DNA of 34,717 bases from Weeksellaceae bacterium TAE3-ERU29 (lineage in GTDB: Bacteria > Bacteroidota > Bacteroidia > Flavobacteriales > Weeksellaceae), in contig JAHUUM010000024.1 of assembly GCA_019218445.1 (NCBI GenBank), forward strand, positions 1 through 34,717. Reading direction: 5' to 3'. The notes under the pieces were generated by a model. That model was not told the origin of the DNA, made no database searches, and was given only the letters and a program-made list of their open reading frames with translations. Below, in pieces: positions 7,693 to 16,850 of this stretch (the stretch's first letter is position 1; every line of letters starts with the position of its first letter). Position numbers and translations under genes: made by a program.

Positions 7693-7785
7693 GAACCGCG
7701 TTAGGGATTGCAGTGAAAATCCTTTTTGGGAGGAACGAACAAAAAGATTGTAACGGGAAACCCGCCCCGTAAGGGAACGCCCAAA
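7693..7785. ncRNA. GC-rich foldable intergenic element (candidate structured RNA or flavobacterial repeat)
   Basis: This 90-base stretch is much richer in G and C than its surroundings and has nested complementarity. GCGTT (7698-7702) pairs with AACGC (7776-7780) as a closing stem. Inside are GGATT with AATCC (7706-7722), AATCCTTTTTG with CAAAAAGATT around 7719-7749, CGGG-AAA-CCCG (7754-7764), and CCC with GGG near 7766-7775; some of these compete. I recall a similar GCGTTAGGGATTG...CCCG...AACGCCC pattern between genes in other Flavobacteria, and the described Flavo-1 RNA motif is one candidate, but I cannot confirm that here. It lies between two minus-strand genes. Strand is undetermined. 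Confidence 0.5.
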
Positions 7786-7806
7786 AACTAAATCAATTTT
7801 TCTCAT

Positions 7807-7840
7807 AAAAAAATCCACAATTAAATATTGCGGATTTTTT
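7807..7840 (-). terminator. Terminator of icd
   Basis: AAAAAATCC(A)CAA at 7808-7820 and TTG(C)GGATTTTTT at 7828-7840 form a hairpin. The one mismatch is A-C in plus-strand RNA but G-U in minus-strand RNA, so the fold suits the minus-strand icd transcript, whose stop lies 22 bases away. Confidence 0.75.
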
Positions 7841-7862
7841 ATTGTAATCTATTCTACTAAAA

Positions 7863-10088
<2,226 letters not shown>

Positions 10089-10112
10089 CTATATTTTAGT
10101 ATATGATTTCTA

Positions 10113-10120
10113 CAAATTTA
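10113..10120 (-). promoter_or_regulatory. TAnnTTTG element before icd
   Basis: TAAATTTG on the minus strand matches the -7 consensus and ends 30 bases before the icd start codon. No TTG is found at the expected -33 spacing. Confidence 0.4.
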
Positions 10121-10255
10121 ATGTTTTTATTGAAAATTATGAAATAAATCATCATTAAAAGATTGTAAGTTAAAAAATGTATATTAGAAAAAGAAAAATG
10201 ATTGCTTTTTTGTATTGCTGTAATTGGCTTCTTTTGAAAGTCTAAATTTCAATCA

Positions 10256-10557
10256 ATGAATAAGCCTGACTGGGTAACGGAATTAAACGTTTTAGAGAAA
10301 AGAAAAGAGCCGTTCTTTTTTTATAATTGATTTTGATGCAAAGAACTTGTTTGCTTGGTTGTATAAACATTTACCGGAAAAAAATGTATTTTTTTCAATT
10401 TAGAAGACTTAAAGTTTGATAAATTAGACTTACAAATCTTATAATTAGAAAGTCATTAAAAATAGGATTCTTATTTAATAAATCTATCTTTCTGTACCGA
10501 GCTTAAAATCAATAGACTTATTCTTCGCCTAAGATTTAGTGATTACCTCAACCTTCA
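10256..10557 (+). pseudogene. pabB: Decayed N-terminal fragment of a pabB-like gene (aminodeoxychorismate synthase component I)
   Basis: ATG at 10256 opens a frame giving M-N-K-P-D-W-V-T-E-L-N-V-L-E-K-R-K-E-P-F. A run of seven T then breaks the frame, and after a one-base shift it continues as F-F-I-I-D-F-D-A-K-N-L-F-A-W-L. A second seven-T run shifts it again to N-L-E-D-L-K-F-D-K-L-D-L-Q-I-L. At 10466 another frame reads D-S-Y-L-I-N-L-S-F-C-T-E-L-K-I-N. The pieces match the order in Bacteroidota PabB: an opening with P-F-x-F-I-I-D-F, later a G-D/N-S-Y-L-L-N-L-T segment. The spacing between them is shorter than in an intact gene, and the catalytic two-thirds is missing. This is a dead gene; the assignment rests on two motifs recognised from memory. 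Confidence 0.6.
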
Positions 10558-10578
10558 TTATTGTAAAAAAAACACTCA

Positions 10579-10642
10579 TACCCCCATATAAAATATAGGC
10601 TCTTTTCAAATTTTATAAAAAAAATGAAAAATTACCCCCACA
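10579..10642. promoter_or_regulatory. Two TACCCCCA direct repeats upstream of glutamine synthetase
   Basis: CATACCCCCATA (core 10579-10586) and AATTACCCCCACA (core 10633-10640) share TACCCCCA. The cores are 54 bases apart, close to five helical turns. They are the only C runs of this kind in a very AT-rich upstream region. The second core ends 28 bases before the TATATTTG element, where an activator touching RNA polymerase would bind. The regulator is unknown; nitrogen control is an inference. Confidence 0.4.
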
Positions 10643-10668
10643 AATACACACTTTAATATTAAATTTTA

Positions 10669-10676
10669 TATATTTG
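10669..10676 (+). promoter_or_regulatory. TAnnTTTG promoter element of glutamine synthetase
   Basis: TATATTTG followed by GCACTAT-like sequence matches the -7 element and lies 19 bases before the start codon at 10696. The -33 position has CTTTAA rather than TTG, consistent with a promoter that needs an activator. Confidence 0.5.
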
Positions 10677-10695
10677 CACTATAAATATATGTTTT

Positions 10696-12882
10696 ATGTC
10701 CACATTAAGATTTAAGGCAGTTGAAAAATTAACTGCTACTACTTATAAAGAATACAAAGTAGAAAAAAAACTTTCCGAATACTTTTGTGAAAATGTTTTC
10801 ACTCTAGAAAAAATGAGAGCTTATCTTACTAAAGTTGCTTTCTCACAAATGAAAGAAGCCATAGAAAAAGGTAAAAAAATCGATCGCTCTATCGCAGACC
10901 AAATTGCTGTCGCTATGAAAGATTGGGCTTTATCTAAAGGTGTAACACACTATACGCATTGGTTTCAACCACTTACGGGAGCAACTGCCGAAAAACACGA
11001 TTCATTTTTTACACCCATAGAAGACGGAAGAGGAATTGAACGTTTTAACGGAGGAATGCTTATTCAGCAAGAACCCGATGCCTCAAGTTTCCCGAATGGT
11101 GGGATTAGAAATACCTTTGAGGCAAGAGGGTACACAGCCTGGGATCCAACTTCTCCAGCCTTTATTATAGATACTACTTTATGTATTCCATCTGTATTTA
11201 TCTCATATACAGGTGATACTTTAGATTATAAAACACCTTTATTAAGAGCTATTCAGACTTTAGATGCTGCGGCTACCGAAGTTATGAAATCCTATTTTGA
11301 CCGTAATGTAAAAAAAGTTCAAACCACTTTAGGTTGGGAACAAGAATATTTCTTGGTTGATTTAGGTTTAGCCAATGCTCGTCCGGATATTAGCCTTACA
11401 GGAAGGACTTTATTAGGACATTCTCCTGCAAAAGGTCAGCAATTAGACGATCATTATTTTGGTTCAATTCCTTTGCGTGTCATTAATTATATGAAGGAAT
11501 TAGAAGTGGAATGTATGAAACTTGGTATTCCTGTAACAACTCGCCACAATGAGGTTGCTCCCAATCAGTTTGAGTTGGCTCCAATGTTTGAGGAGGCAAA
11601 CTTAGCAGTTGACCATAATTCATTATTAATGGATATTATGGGAAGAGTTGCTGGAAAACATAACTTTAAAGTATTATTACATGAGAAACCATTTGATAAA
11701 GTAAATGGTTCAGGAAAACACAACAACTGGTCTTTGGCTACGGACACAGGCGATAATTTATTAAGTCCGGGAAAAAATCCTAAACAAAATTTACAGTTTT
11801 TGACTTTCTTTATTAATACAATAATGGCTGTAAATAATCACGGAGATTTAATTCGTTCCGCGATTGCTTCTGCAAATAACGATCATAGATTAGGAGGACA
11901 CGAAGCTCCACCGGCAATTATTTCGGCGTTTATCGGGTCACAACTTAGAGATGTTTTAGACGAATTAGAAAAAGTAACCGAAGGAAAATTAACTCCGGAC
12001 GAAAAGACAGATTTAAAACTTAATTTAGTTGGGAAAATCCCTGAAATTCTATTAGACAATACCGACAGAAACAGGACTTCTCCTTTTGCCTTTACAGGAA
12101 ATAAATTCGAGATTCGTGCCGTTGGTTCATCATCTAACTGTGCAGAAATCATTATTACAATGAATACCATTATGGCGGATCAATTAAGAGAATTTAAAAC
12201 TAAAGTAGATACTCTTATCAAAAAAGGACTAAAGAAAGATGAAGCTATTTTTAATCAACTAAGAGATTATGTAAAAGAATGCAAAAATATTCTTTTTGAA
12301 GGCGACGGATATTCTGAGGAATGGAGAAAAGAGGCAGAAAAACGAGGTCTTAAAAACTTAAGAACTACCCCGGAGGCCTTAAAAGTAGAGTTAGATAAGA
12401 AAAACATAGAAGTTTTTGTTAAAAACGGCGTTTATAATGAAAGAGAAATCATTGCGAGAAATGAGATTAAATTAGAAAAATATATTAATTTAATTGCTAT
12501 AGAGTCAAGGGTTTTAGCTGATTTATCCAGAAATCACATTTTACCGACAGCCATACGATATCAAAATCAATTATTGGAAAATGTAAGAGGAATTAAAGAA
12601 ATCTTTGACGATGATTTTAAAGAAATTGCAAAAGACCAAATTCAATTAATTCAAGACATTTCTAACCATAATAATGTAATTAAAGATTTAGTTTATCAGT
12701 TGAGAGGATTACGTGCTGAAGCAAAAGTAATGGAAACCGCTCAAGAAAAAGCAGAGCATTTCTGTTTTGTGATTAAACCAAAGTTAGAGGAAATCAGAGA
12801 ACATGTAGATGCTCTGGAAATGAGAATTGACGATGAAATGTGGCCTTTGCCTAAATATCGTGAACTTTTATTTATGAGATAA
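10696..12882 (+). CDS. glnN: Glutamine synthetase type III
   Basis: This 728-residue protein makes glutamine from glutamate, ammonium and ATP. The length and order of motifs fit glutamine synthetase III, the long form common in Bacteroidota and some cyanobacteria, rather than the 450-470-residue type I. Visible family segments are E-V-A-P-N-Q-F-E-L-A-P near residue 285, V-N-G-S-G-K-H-N-N-W-S near 336-346 (catalytic G-x-x-x-H-x-N region), N-R-T-S-P-F-A-F-T-G-N-K-F-E-I-R near 457-472, and a long helical C-terminal part. It has no adenylylation-type C-terminus as in type I enzymes. It is a single gene with a promoter element, two upstream repeats and a downstream terminator, divergent from icd. 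Confidence 0.96.
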   Translation: MSTLRFKAVEKLTATTYKEYKVEKKLSEYFCENVFTLEKMRAYLTKVAFSQMKEAIEKGKKIDRSIADQIAVAMKDWALSKGVTHYTHWFQPLTGATAEKHDSFFTPIEDGRGIERFNGGMLIQQEPDASSFPNGGIRNTFEARGYTAWDPTSPAFIIDTTLCIPSVFISYTGDTLDYKTPLLRAIQTLDAAATEVMKSYFDRNVKKVQTTLGWEQEYFLVDLGLANARPDISLTGRTLLGHSPAKGQQLDDHYFGSIPLRVINYMKELEVECMKLGIPVTTRHNEVAPNQFELAPMFEEANLAVDHNSLLMDIMGRVAGKHNFKVLLHEKPFDKVNGSGKHNNWSLATDTGDNLLSPGKNPKQNLQFLTFFINTIMAVNNHGDLIRSAIASANNDHRLGGHEAPPAIISAFIGSQLRDVLDELEKVTEGKLTPDEKTDLKLNLVGKIPEILLDNTDRNRTSPFAFTGNKFEIRAVGSSSNCAEIIITMNTIMADQLREFKTKVDTLIKKGLKKDEAIFNQLRDYVKECKNILFEGDGYSEEWRKEAEKRGLKNLRTTPEALKVELDKKNIEVFVKNGVYNEREIIARNEIKLEKYINLIAIESRVLADLSRNHILPTAIRYQNQLLENVRGIKEIFDDDFKEIAKDQIQLIQDISNHNNVIKDLVYQLRGLRAEAKVMETAQEKAEHFCFVIKPKLEEIREHVDALEMRIDDEMWPLPKYRELLFMR

Positions 12883-12906
12883 TTTTAATTACAAAGTTTT
12901 AATTTA

Positions 12907-12942
12907 AAAATGCTGCACAAAAAATTAGTGTAGCATTTTTTT
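12907..12942 (+). terminator. Terminator of glutamine synthetase gene
   Basis: AAATGCTGCAC (12908-12918) pairs with GTGTAGCATTT (12928-12938) with one G-U pair and is followed by a T run. It lies 25 bases after the stop. Confidence 0.8.
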
Positions 12943-12985
12943 GATTATTATTTATCTTATCTTTTTATAATACTTAAATAAAATT

Positions 12986-12993
12986 TATATTTG
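12986..12993 (+). promoter_or_regulatory. TAnnTTTG promoter element of pyrH-frr
   Basis: TATATTTG lies 17 bases before the pyrH start codon, after the glutamine synthetase terminator, so pyrH-frr is probably its own transcription unit. No TTG is present at -33. Confidence 0.5.
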
Positions 12994-13010
12994 TAAAACA
13001 AATTTGTAGA

Positions 13011-13718
13011 ATGAAATTTAAAAGAATATTACTAAAGTTAAGCGGAGAAGCCTTAATGGGTGAAAGGCAATATGGTATAGACCCAAAACAAATCGAAAAT
13101 TACGCTAAACAAGTAAAAGAAATCGCAGATAGTGGTTGCCAAGTAGCGATAGTAATTGGTGGAGGAAACATCTTTAGAGGAGTTTCCGGTGCAGCGGCGG
13201 GAATGGACCGTGTGCAAGGAGATTATATGGGAATGCTTGCAACGATTATTAATGCCATGGCTTTACAACAAGGTTTAGAAAACGTGGGCTTAGATACTCG
13301 CCTACAAACTGCCATTGATATGGAAAAAATTGCTGAACCTTACATTAGACGAAGAGCTGTAAGACATTTAGAAAAAAATCGTGTAGTAATTTTTGGTGGT
13401 GGTTTAGGAAATCCTTATTTTACAACTGATTCCGCAGCAGTTTTAAGAGCGATTGAAATAGAAGCAGACGCCATACTAAAAGGAACTCGTGTTGATGGAA
13501 TTTACACTGCAGATCCTGAAAAAGATGAAACTGCAACCAAGTTTAGTAATTTAACTTTTAAAGATGTTTATGATAAAGGCTTAAAAGTAATGGATATGAC
13601 AGCCTTTACTTTAAGCGAGGAAAACGATTTACCTATCGTAGTTTTTGATATGAATACTCCCGGAAATCTTAAAAAGATAATTGCCGGAGAAGATGTAGGA
13701 ACTATTGTAAGAAACTAA
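13011..13718 (+). CDS. pyrH: UMP kinase
   Basis: This 235-residue cytoplasmic enzyme phosphorylates UMP to UDP with ATP, an essential step in pyrimidine nucleotide synthesis. It is a hexameric amino-acid-kinase-fold protein of usual length. The family opening [12 protein letters not shown] is at residues 4-15; [10 protein letters not shown] at about 48-57 binds nucleotide; the D-x-x-G-M-L-A-T segment ([10 protein letters not shown]) and [12 protein letters not shown] near 143-154 are present. It is followed after 13 bases by frr, the common bacterial pairing. The pair shares the promoter element before pyrH. Confidence 0.98.
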   Translation: MKFKRILLKLSGEALMGERQYGIDPKQIENYAKQVKEIADSGCQVAIVIGGGNIFRGVSGAAAGMDRVQGDYMGMLATIINAMALQQGLENVGLDTRLQTAIDMEKIAEPYIRRRAVRHLEKNRVVIFGGGLGNPYFTTDSAAVLRAIEIEADAILKGTRVDGIYTADPEKDETATKFSNLTFKDVYDKGLKVMDMTAFTLSEENDLPIVVFDMNTPGNLKKIIAGEDVGTIVRN

Positions 13719-13731
13719 AATATAAATTATT

Positions 13732-14280
13732 ATGGATATAGATAATATTGTAAAAGAAACAGAAGCGGGAATGCAAGATGCAATCGCTCATTTAGAGAAA
13801 GCATTTCTTCAGATTAGAGCAGGAAGAGCTAACCCGGCAATGTTAGGGAGTGTAATGGTAGATTATTACGGAAACCCTACTCCACTTAGCCAAGTGGCTA
13901 ATATAAGTGCACCGGATGCTATGACATTGAATGTTCAACCATGGGAATCTTCTATGATTCAGCCAATAGAAAAAGGAATATTGGAGGCTAATTTAGGTTT
14001 TAATCCATCTAATAACGGAAACTCTGTAATTATCAACGTTCCTCCTTTAACCGAAGAACGAAGAATAAGTTTAGCTAAGTTAGCTAAAAATGAATTGGAA
14101 ACTGCTAAAATAAGTATTAGAAACTGGAGAAAAGACGCTAATAATACAATTAAAAAATCAGAGCTTTCAGAAGACCTTCAAAAAGGTTTAGAAGCCGATG
14201 TTCAAAAATTAACAGATAAATATATTGAAATATCTGATAAAACTTTTGAAAAGAAAGAAGCTGAAATTATGAAAATATAA
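13732..14280 (+). CDS. frr: Ribosome recycling factor
   Basis: This 182-residue protein acts with EF-G to split post-termination ribosomes. The length is standard. Typical segments are Q-I-R-A-G-R-A-N-P-A-M-L near residues 27-38, Y-Y-G-N-P-T-P-L-S-Q-V-A-N-I near 45-58, P-P-L-T-E-E-R-R near 103-110, and the C-terminal three-helix-bundle part with R-N-W-R-K-D-A-N near 128-135. It is the second gene of pyrH-frr and is followed by two hairpins that end the unit. Confidence 0.98.
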   Translation: MDIDNIVKETEAGMQDAIAHLEKAFLQIRAGRANPAMLGSVMVDYYGNPTPLSQVANISAPDAMTLNVQPWESSMIQPIEKGILEANLGFNPSNNGNSVIINVPPLTEERRISLAKLAKNELETAKISIRNWRKDANNTIKKSELSEDLQKGLEADVQKLTDKYIEISDKTFEKKEAEIMKI

Positions 14281-14302
14281 TTTTGTTATATAACATTTTT
14301 TT

Positions 14303-14347
14303 CTGTCTCGGTTTATGAGTTATTTTTTTCTCTTTTTTCCGAGACAG
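14303..14347 (+). terminator. Long-loop hairpin after frr
   Basis: CTGTCTCGG (14303-14311) pairs perfectly with CCGAGACAG (14339-14347) across a T-rich 27-base loop, and TTTTT follows. It is a possible first terminator of pyrH-frr; the loop is longer than usual. Confidence 0.5.
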
Positions 14348-14355
14348 TTTTTAAT

Positions 14356-14388
14356 AAAAAGCCTTATTCGAATTGAGTAAGGCTTTTT
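14356..14388. terminator. Bidirectional terminator between frr and hppA
   Basis: AAAAAGCCTTATTC and GAGTAAGGCTTTTT form a strong symmetric stem around GAATT, with T runs on both strands. It lies between two convergent genes and can end both transcripts. Confidence 0.8.
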
Positions 14389-14409
14389 TTGTATCTTAAA
14401 TTTTAGTAA

Positions 14410-16680
14410 TTATTCTTCCAATTTAATATCTTCTTTATAAATATCTTTTTGTATATCATCAGATGGTATTCTTTCTATTATAATCTCTTTGTTTATAGAA
14501 GAAGCATCTTCAACAGGCTGTGTTCCTATATTAGAATGTTTTCCTAAAATCGGGGCTATGACCAAGCCCACTAAACAAGACAATTTTATCAATATATTCA
14601 TCGATGGTCCGGAGGTGTCTTTGAATGGATCTCCAACGGTATCTCCGGTCACTGCCGCTTTGTGAGCATCAGAACCTTTATAGGACATTTCTCCATCAAT
14701 TTCTACACCTGCCTCAAACGACTTTTTAGCATTATCCCAAGCTCCACCTGCATTATTCTGGAAAATAGCCCATAAAACTCCGGAAACTGCAACTCCTGCC
14801 ATATAACTACCTAAGGCTTCGGGCCCCATTACAAAACCTATAATAACCGGCGAAACAATAGCAATTCCACCCGGTAACATCATTTCTTTTAAAGCTGCTT
14901 TAGTAGAAATATCTACACATTTCCCATATTCAGGAACACCTTTTCCTTCCATTATTCCGGGAATTTCTCTAAACTGACGTCTAACTTCTTGTACCATTTC
15001 CATTGCTGCTTTCCCTACAGAATTCATTGCTAAAGCTGAAAATACCACAGGAATCATTCCCCCTATAAATAAAGCTGCTAAAACATCTGCTTTAAATATA
15101 TTAATTCCATCTATTCCTGTAAATGTAACATATGCTGCGAATAATGCTAATGCCGTAAGTGCTGCAGAGGCAATTGCAAATCCTTTTCCTATTGCCGCAG
15201 TAGTGTTCCCTACCGAATCTAATATATCTGTTCTTTCTCTCACCTCTTTAGGTAATTCACTCATTTCGGCTATTCCTCCTGCATTATCAGCAATTGGGCC
15301 AAAAGCATCTATTGCCAATTGCATAGCAGTTGTAGCCATCATAGCAGAAGCGGCTATAGATACTCCATAGAAACCGGCAAGGGCATAAGCTGCCCAAATA
15401 GCTCCGGCAAATAACATAATAGGTGCAAAAGTTGAAATCATTCCAATTCCTAAACCTGAAATTATATTTGTTGCTGCTCCTGTGGATGATTTTTGAACAA
15501 TACTTAGAACCGGGCTTTTACCTAAAGCTGTATAATACTCTGTAAAATAGGAAATCGCAAACCCCACAAATAACCCCACAAGTACTGAATAAAAAACTCG
15601 AATAGAAGTTATTGTAATAATCCCTACTCCAAAAAAGTTCATTTTCATAACATCCGGCAACATCCATTTAATTAAGAAAAATGATGCAACTGCAATTAGA
15701 AATATTGAAAGCCAATTTCCTATATTAAGTGCTTTTTGCACTTCGTTTTCTTTAGCATCATTACTTTTTATTTTAACAAACGAAGCTCCAATAATAGAAA
15801 ATAATATCCCGAAACCAGCAATAAATAAAGGTAGTAAAACAGGCCCCATTCCATTAAATGAATCGGTTATACTACCTCCCATATCTCTAATTACATAATT
15901 ACCTAAAACCATTGCCGCCAAAACTGTAGCTACATAAGAACCAAATAAATCTGCTCCCATTCCGGCAACATCTCCCACGTTATCTCCTACATTATCTGCA
16001 ATTGTTGCAGGGTTTCGCGGATCATCTTCAGGAATTCCTGCTTCTACTTTCCCTACTAAGTCTGCCCCTACATCGGCTGCTTTAGTATAAATTCCCCCGC
16101 CTACACGTGCAAAAAGAGCAATTGATTCCGCTCCAAGAGAAAAACCTGCTAAAGCCTCTAACACAATCGTCATTCCATCTATAAAACTTAAATCGTCTGT
16201 TTTTAAAATCGCTACAAGAACAAAAAACAATAAACTAAGACCAAATACAGCTAATCCTGCAACTCCTAATCCCATTACCATTCCTCCTCCAAAAGATATT
16301 TTCAATGCTTTCGGCAAACTCGTTTTAGCCGCTTGCGTAGTCCTTACATTCGCATCTGTAGCCACACGCATACCTATATTTCCCGCAACTGCAGAGAATA
16401 TAGCCCCCATAATAAATGCCGGTACAATAAGCCAATGTGTCGTAGGAACTATATAAGAAATTAAAAATAATAAGGCAGATGCTACAAGTACAAAAACAAA
16501 TAACATTTTATACTCAGCCTTTAAAAAAGCCATTGCTCCCTCCTTAATGTATTTTGCAATAGTTTGCATTTTGTCCTCTCCCGTGCTTTGCTTTTTTATC
16601 CACGAAAATTTTACAATCATTACGATTAATCCCAATAAAGCAAGTAACATAGGTAAATAGATAATCCAGTATTTCATCAT
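14410..16680 (-). CDS. hppA: Membrane-bound ion-translocating pyrophosphatase, K+-dependent type
   Basis: This 756-residue protein hydrolyses pyrophosphate and pumps H+ or Na+ across the inner membrane. It has about 16 hydrophobic segments. The active-site block near residues 197-248 contains [14 protein letters not shown], then [10 protein letters not shown] and the repeated [12 protein letters not shown]. Near residue 490 the sequence is [10 protein letters not shown]. In this family alanine at the first variable position marks K+-dependent enzymes, while lysine marks K+-independent ones, so this copy is predicted to need K+. I cannot tell H+ from Na+ pumping by eye. A charged tail of about 30 residues ([11 protein letters not shown]) extends the C-terminus. 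Translation may start at either of two adjacent ATGs. Confidence 0.97.
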   Translation of the reverse strand: MMKYWIIYLPMLLALLGLIVMIVKFSWIKKQSTGEDKMQTIAKYIKEGAMAFLKAEYKMLFVFVLVASALLFLISYIVPTTHWLIVPAFIMGAIFSAVAGNIGMRVATDANVRTTQAAKTSLPKALKISFGGGMVMGLGVAGLAVFGLSLLFFVLVAILKTDDLSFIDGMTIVLEALAGFSLGAESIALFARVGGGIYTKAADVGADLVGKVEAGIPEDDPRNPATIADNVGDNVGDVAGMGADLFGSYVATVLAAMVLGNYVIRDMGGSITDSFNGMGPVLLPLFIAGFGILFSIIGASFVKIKSNDAKENEVQKALNIGNWLSIFLIAVASFFLIKWMLPDVMKMNFFGVGIITITSIRVFYSVLVGLFVGFAISYFTEYYTALGKSPVLSIVQKSSTGAATNIISGLGIGMISTFAPIMLFAGAIWAAYALAGFYGVSIAASAMMATTAMQLAIDAFGPIADNAGGIAEMSELPKEVRERTDILDSVGNTTAAIGKGFAIASAALTALALFAAYVTFTGIDGINIFKADVLAALFIGGMIPVVFSALAMNSVGKAAMEMVQEVRRQFREIPGIMEGKGVPEYGKCVDISTKAALKEMMLPGGIAIVSPVIIGFVMGPEALGSYMAGVAVSGVLWAIFQNNAGGAWDNAKKSFEAGVEIDGEMSYKGSDAHKAAVTGDTVGDPFKDTSGPSMNILIKLSCLVGLVIAPILGKHSNIGTQPVEDASSINKEIIIERIPSDDIQKDIYKEDIKLEE

Positions 16681-16824
16681 TTTTTGATTTTGTTTAAAGG
16701 CTAAAATTAATGATTTTTTATATCTATATAAACTTTTTATTAACTAAATTTCATTTTTTTTCACAATATTTATTTTCTTTATAAACTAAATTCCTTTTTT
16801 TGTCCTATTTATAAATCTTTTATC

Positions 16825-16832
16825 TATTTTTG
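16825..16832 (+). promoter_or_regulatory. TAnnTTTG element before the DUF5686 gene
   Basis: TATTTTTG lies 18 bases before ATG 16851 and overlaps the alternative start at 16830, which supports the shorter protein. A TTG occurs 22 bases upstream (16800-16802), slightly beyond the usual 17-19 spacing. Confidence 0.45.
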
Positions 16833-16850
16833 ATTTTAATTATAATACAA

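Noticed and set aside
11883-12170. Minus-strand open frame of 95 codons inside glutamine synthetase
   Set aside because: Antisense shadow of a strongly conserved coding region.
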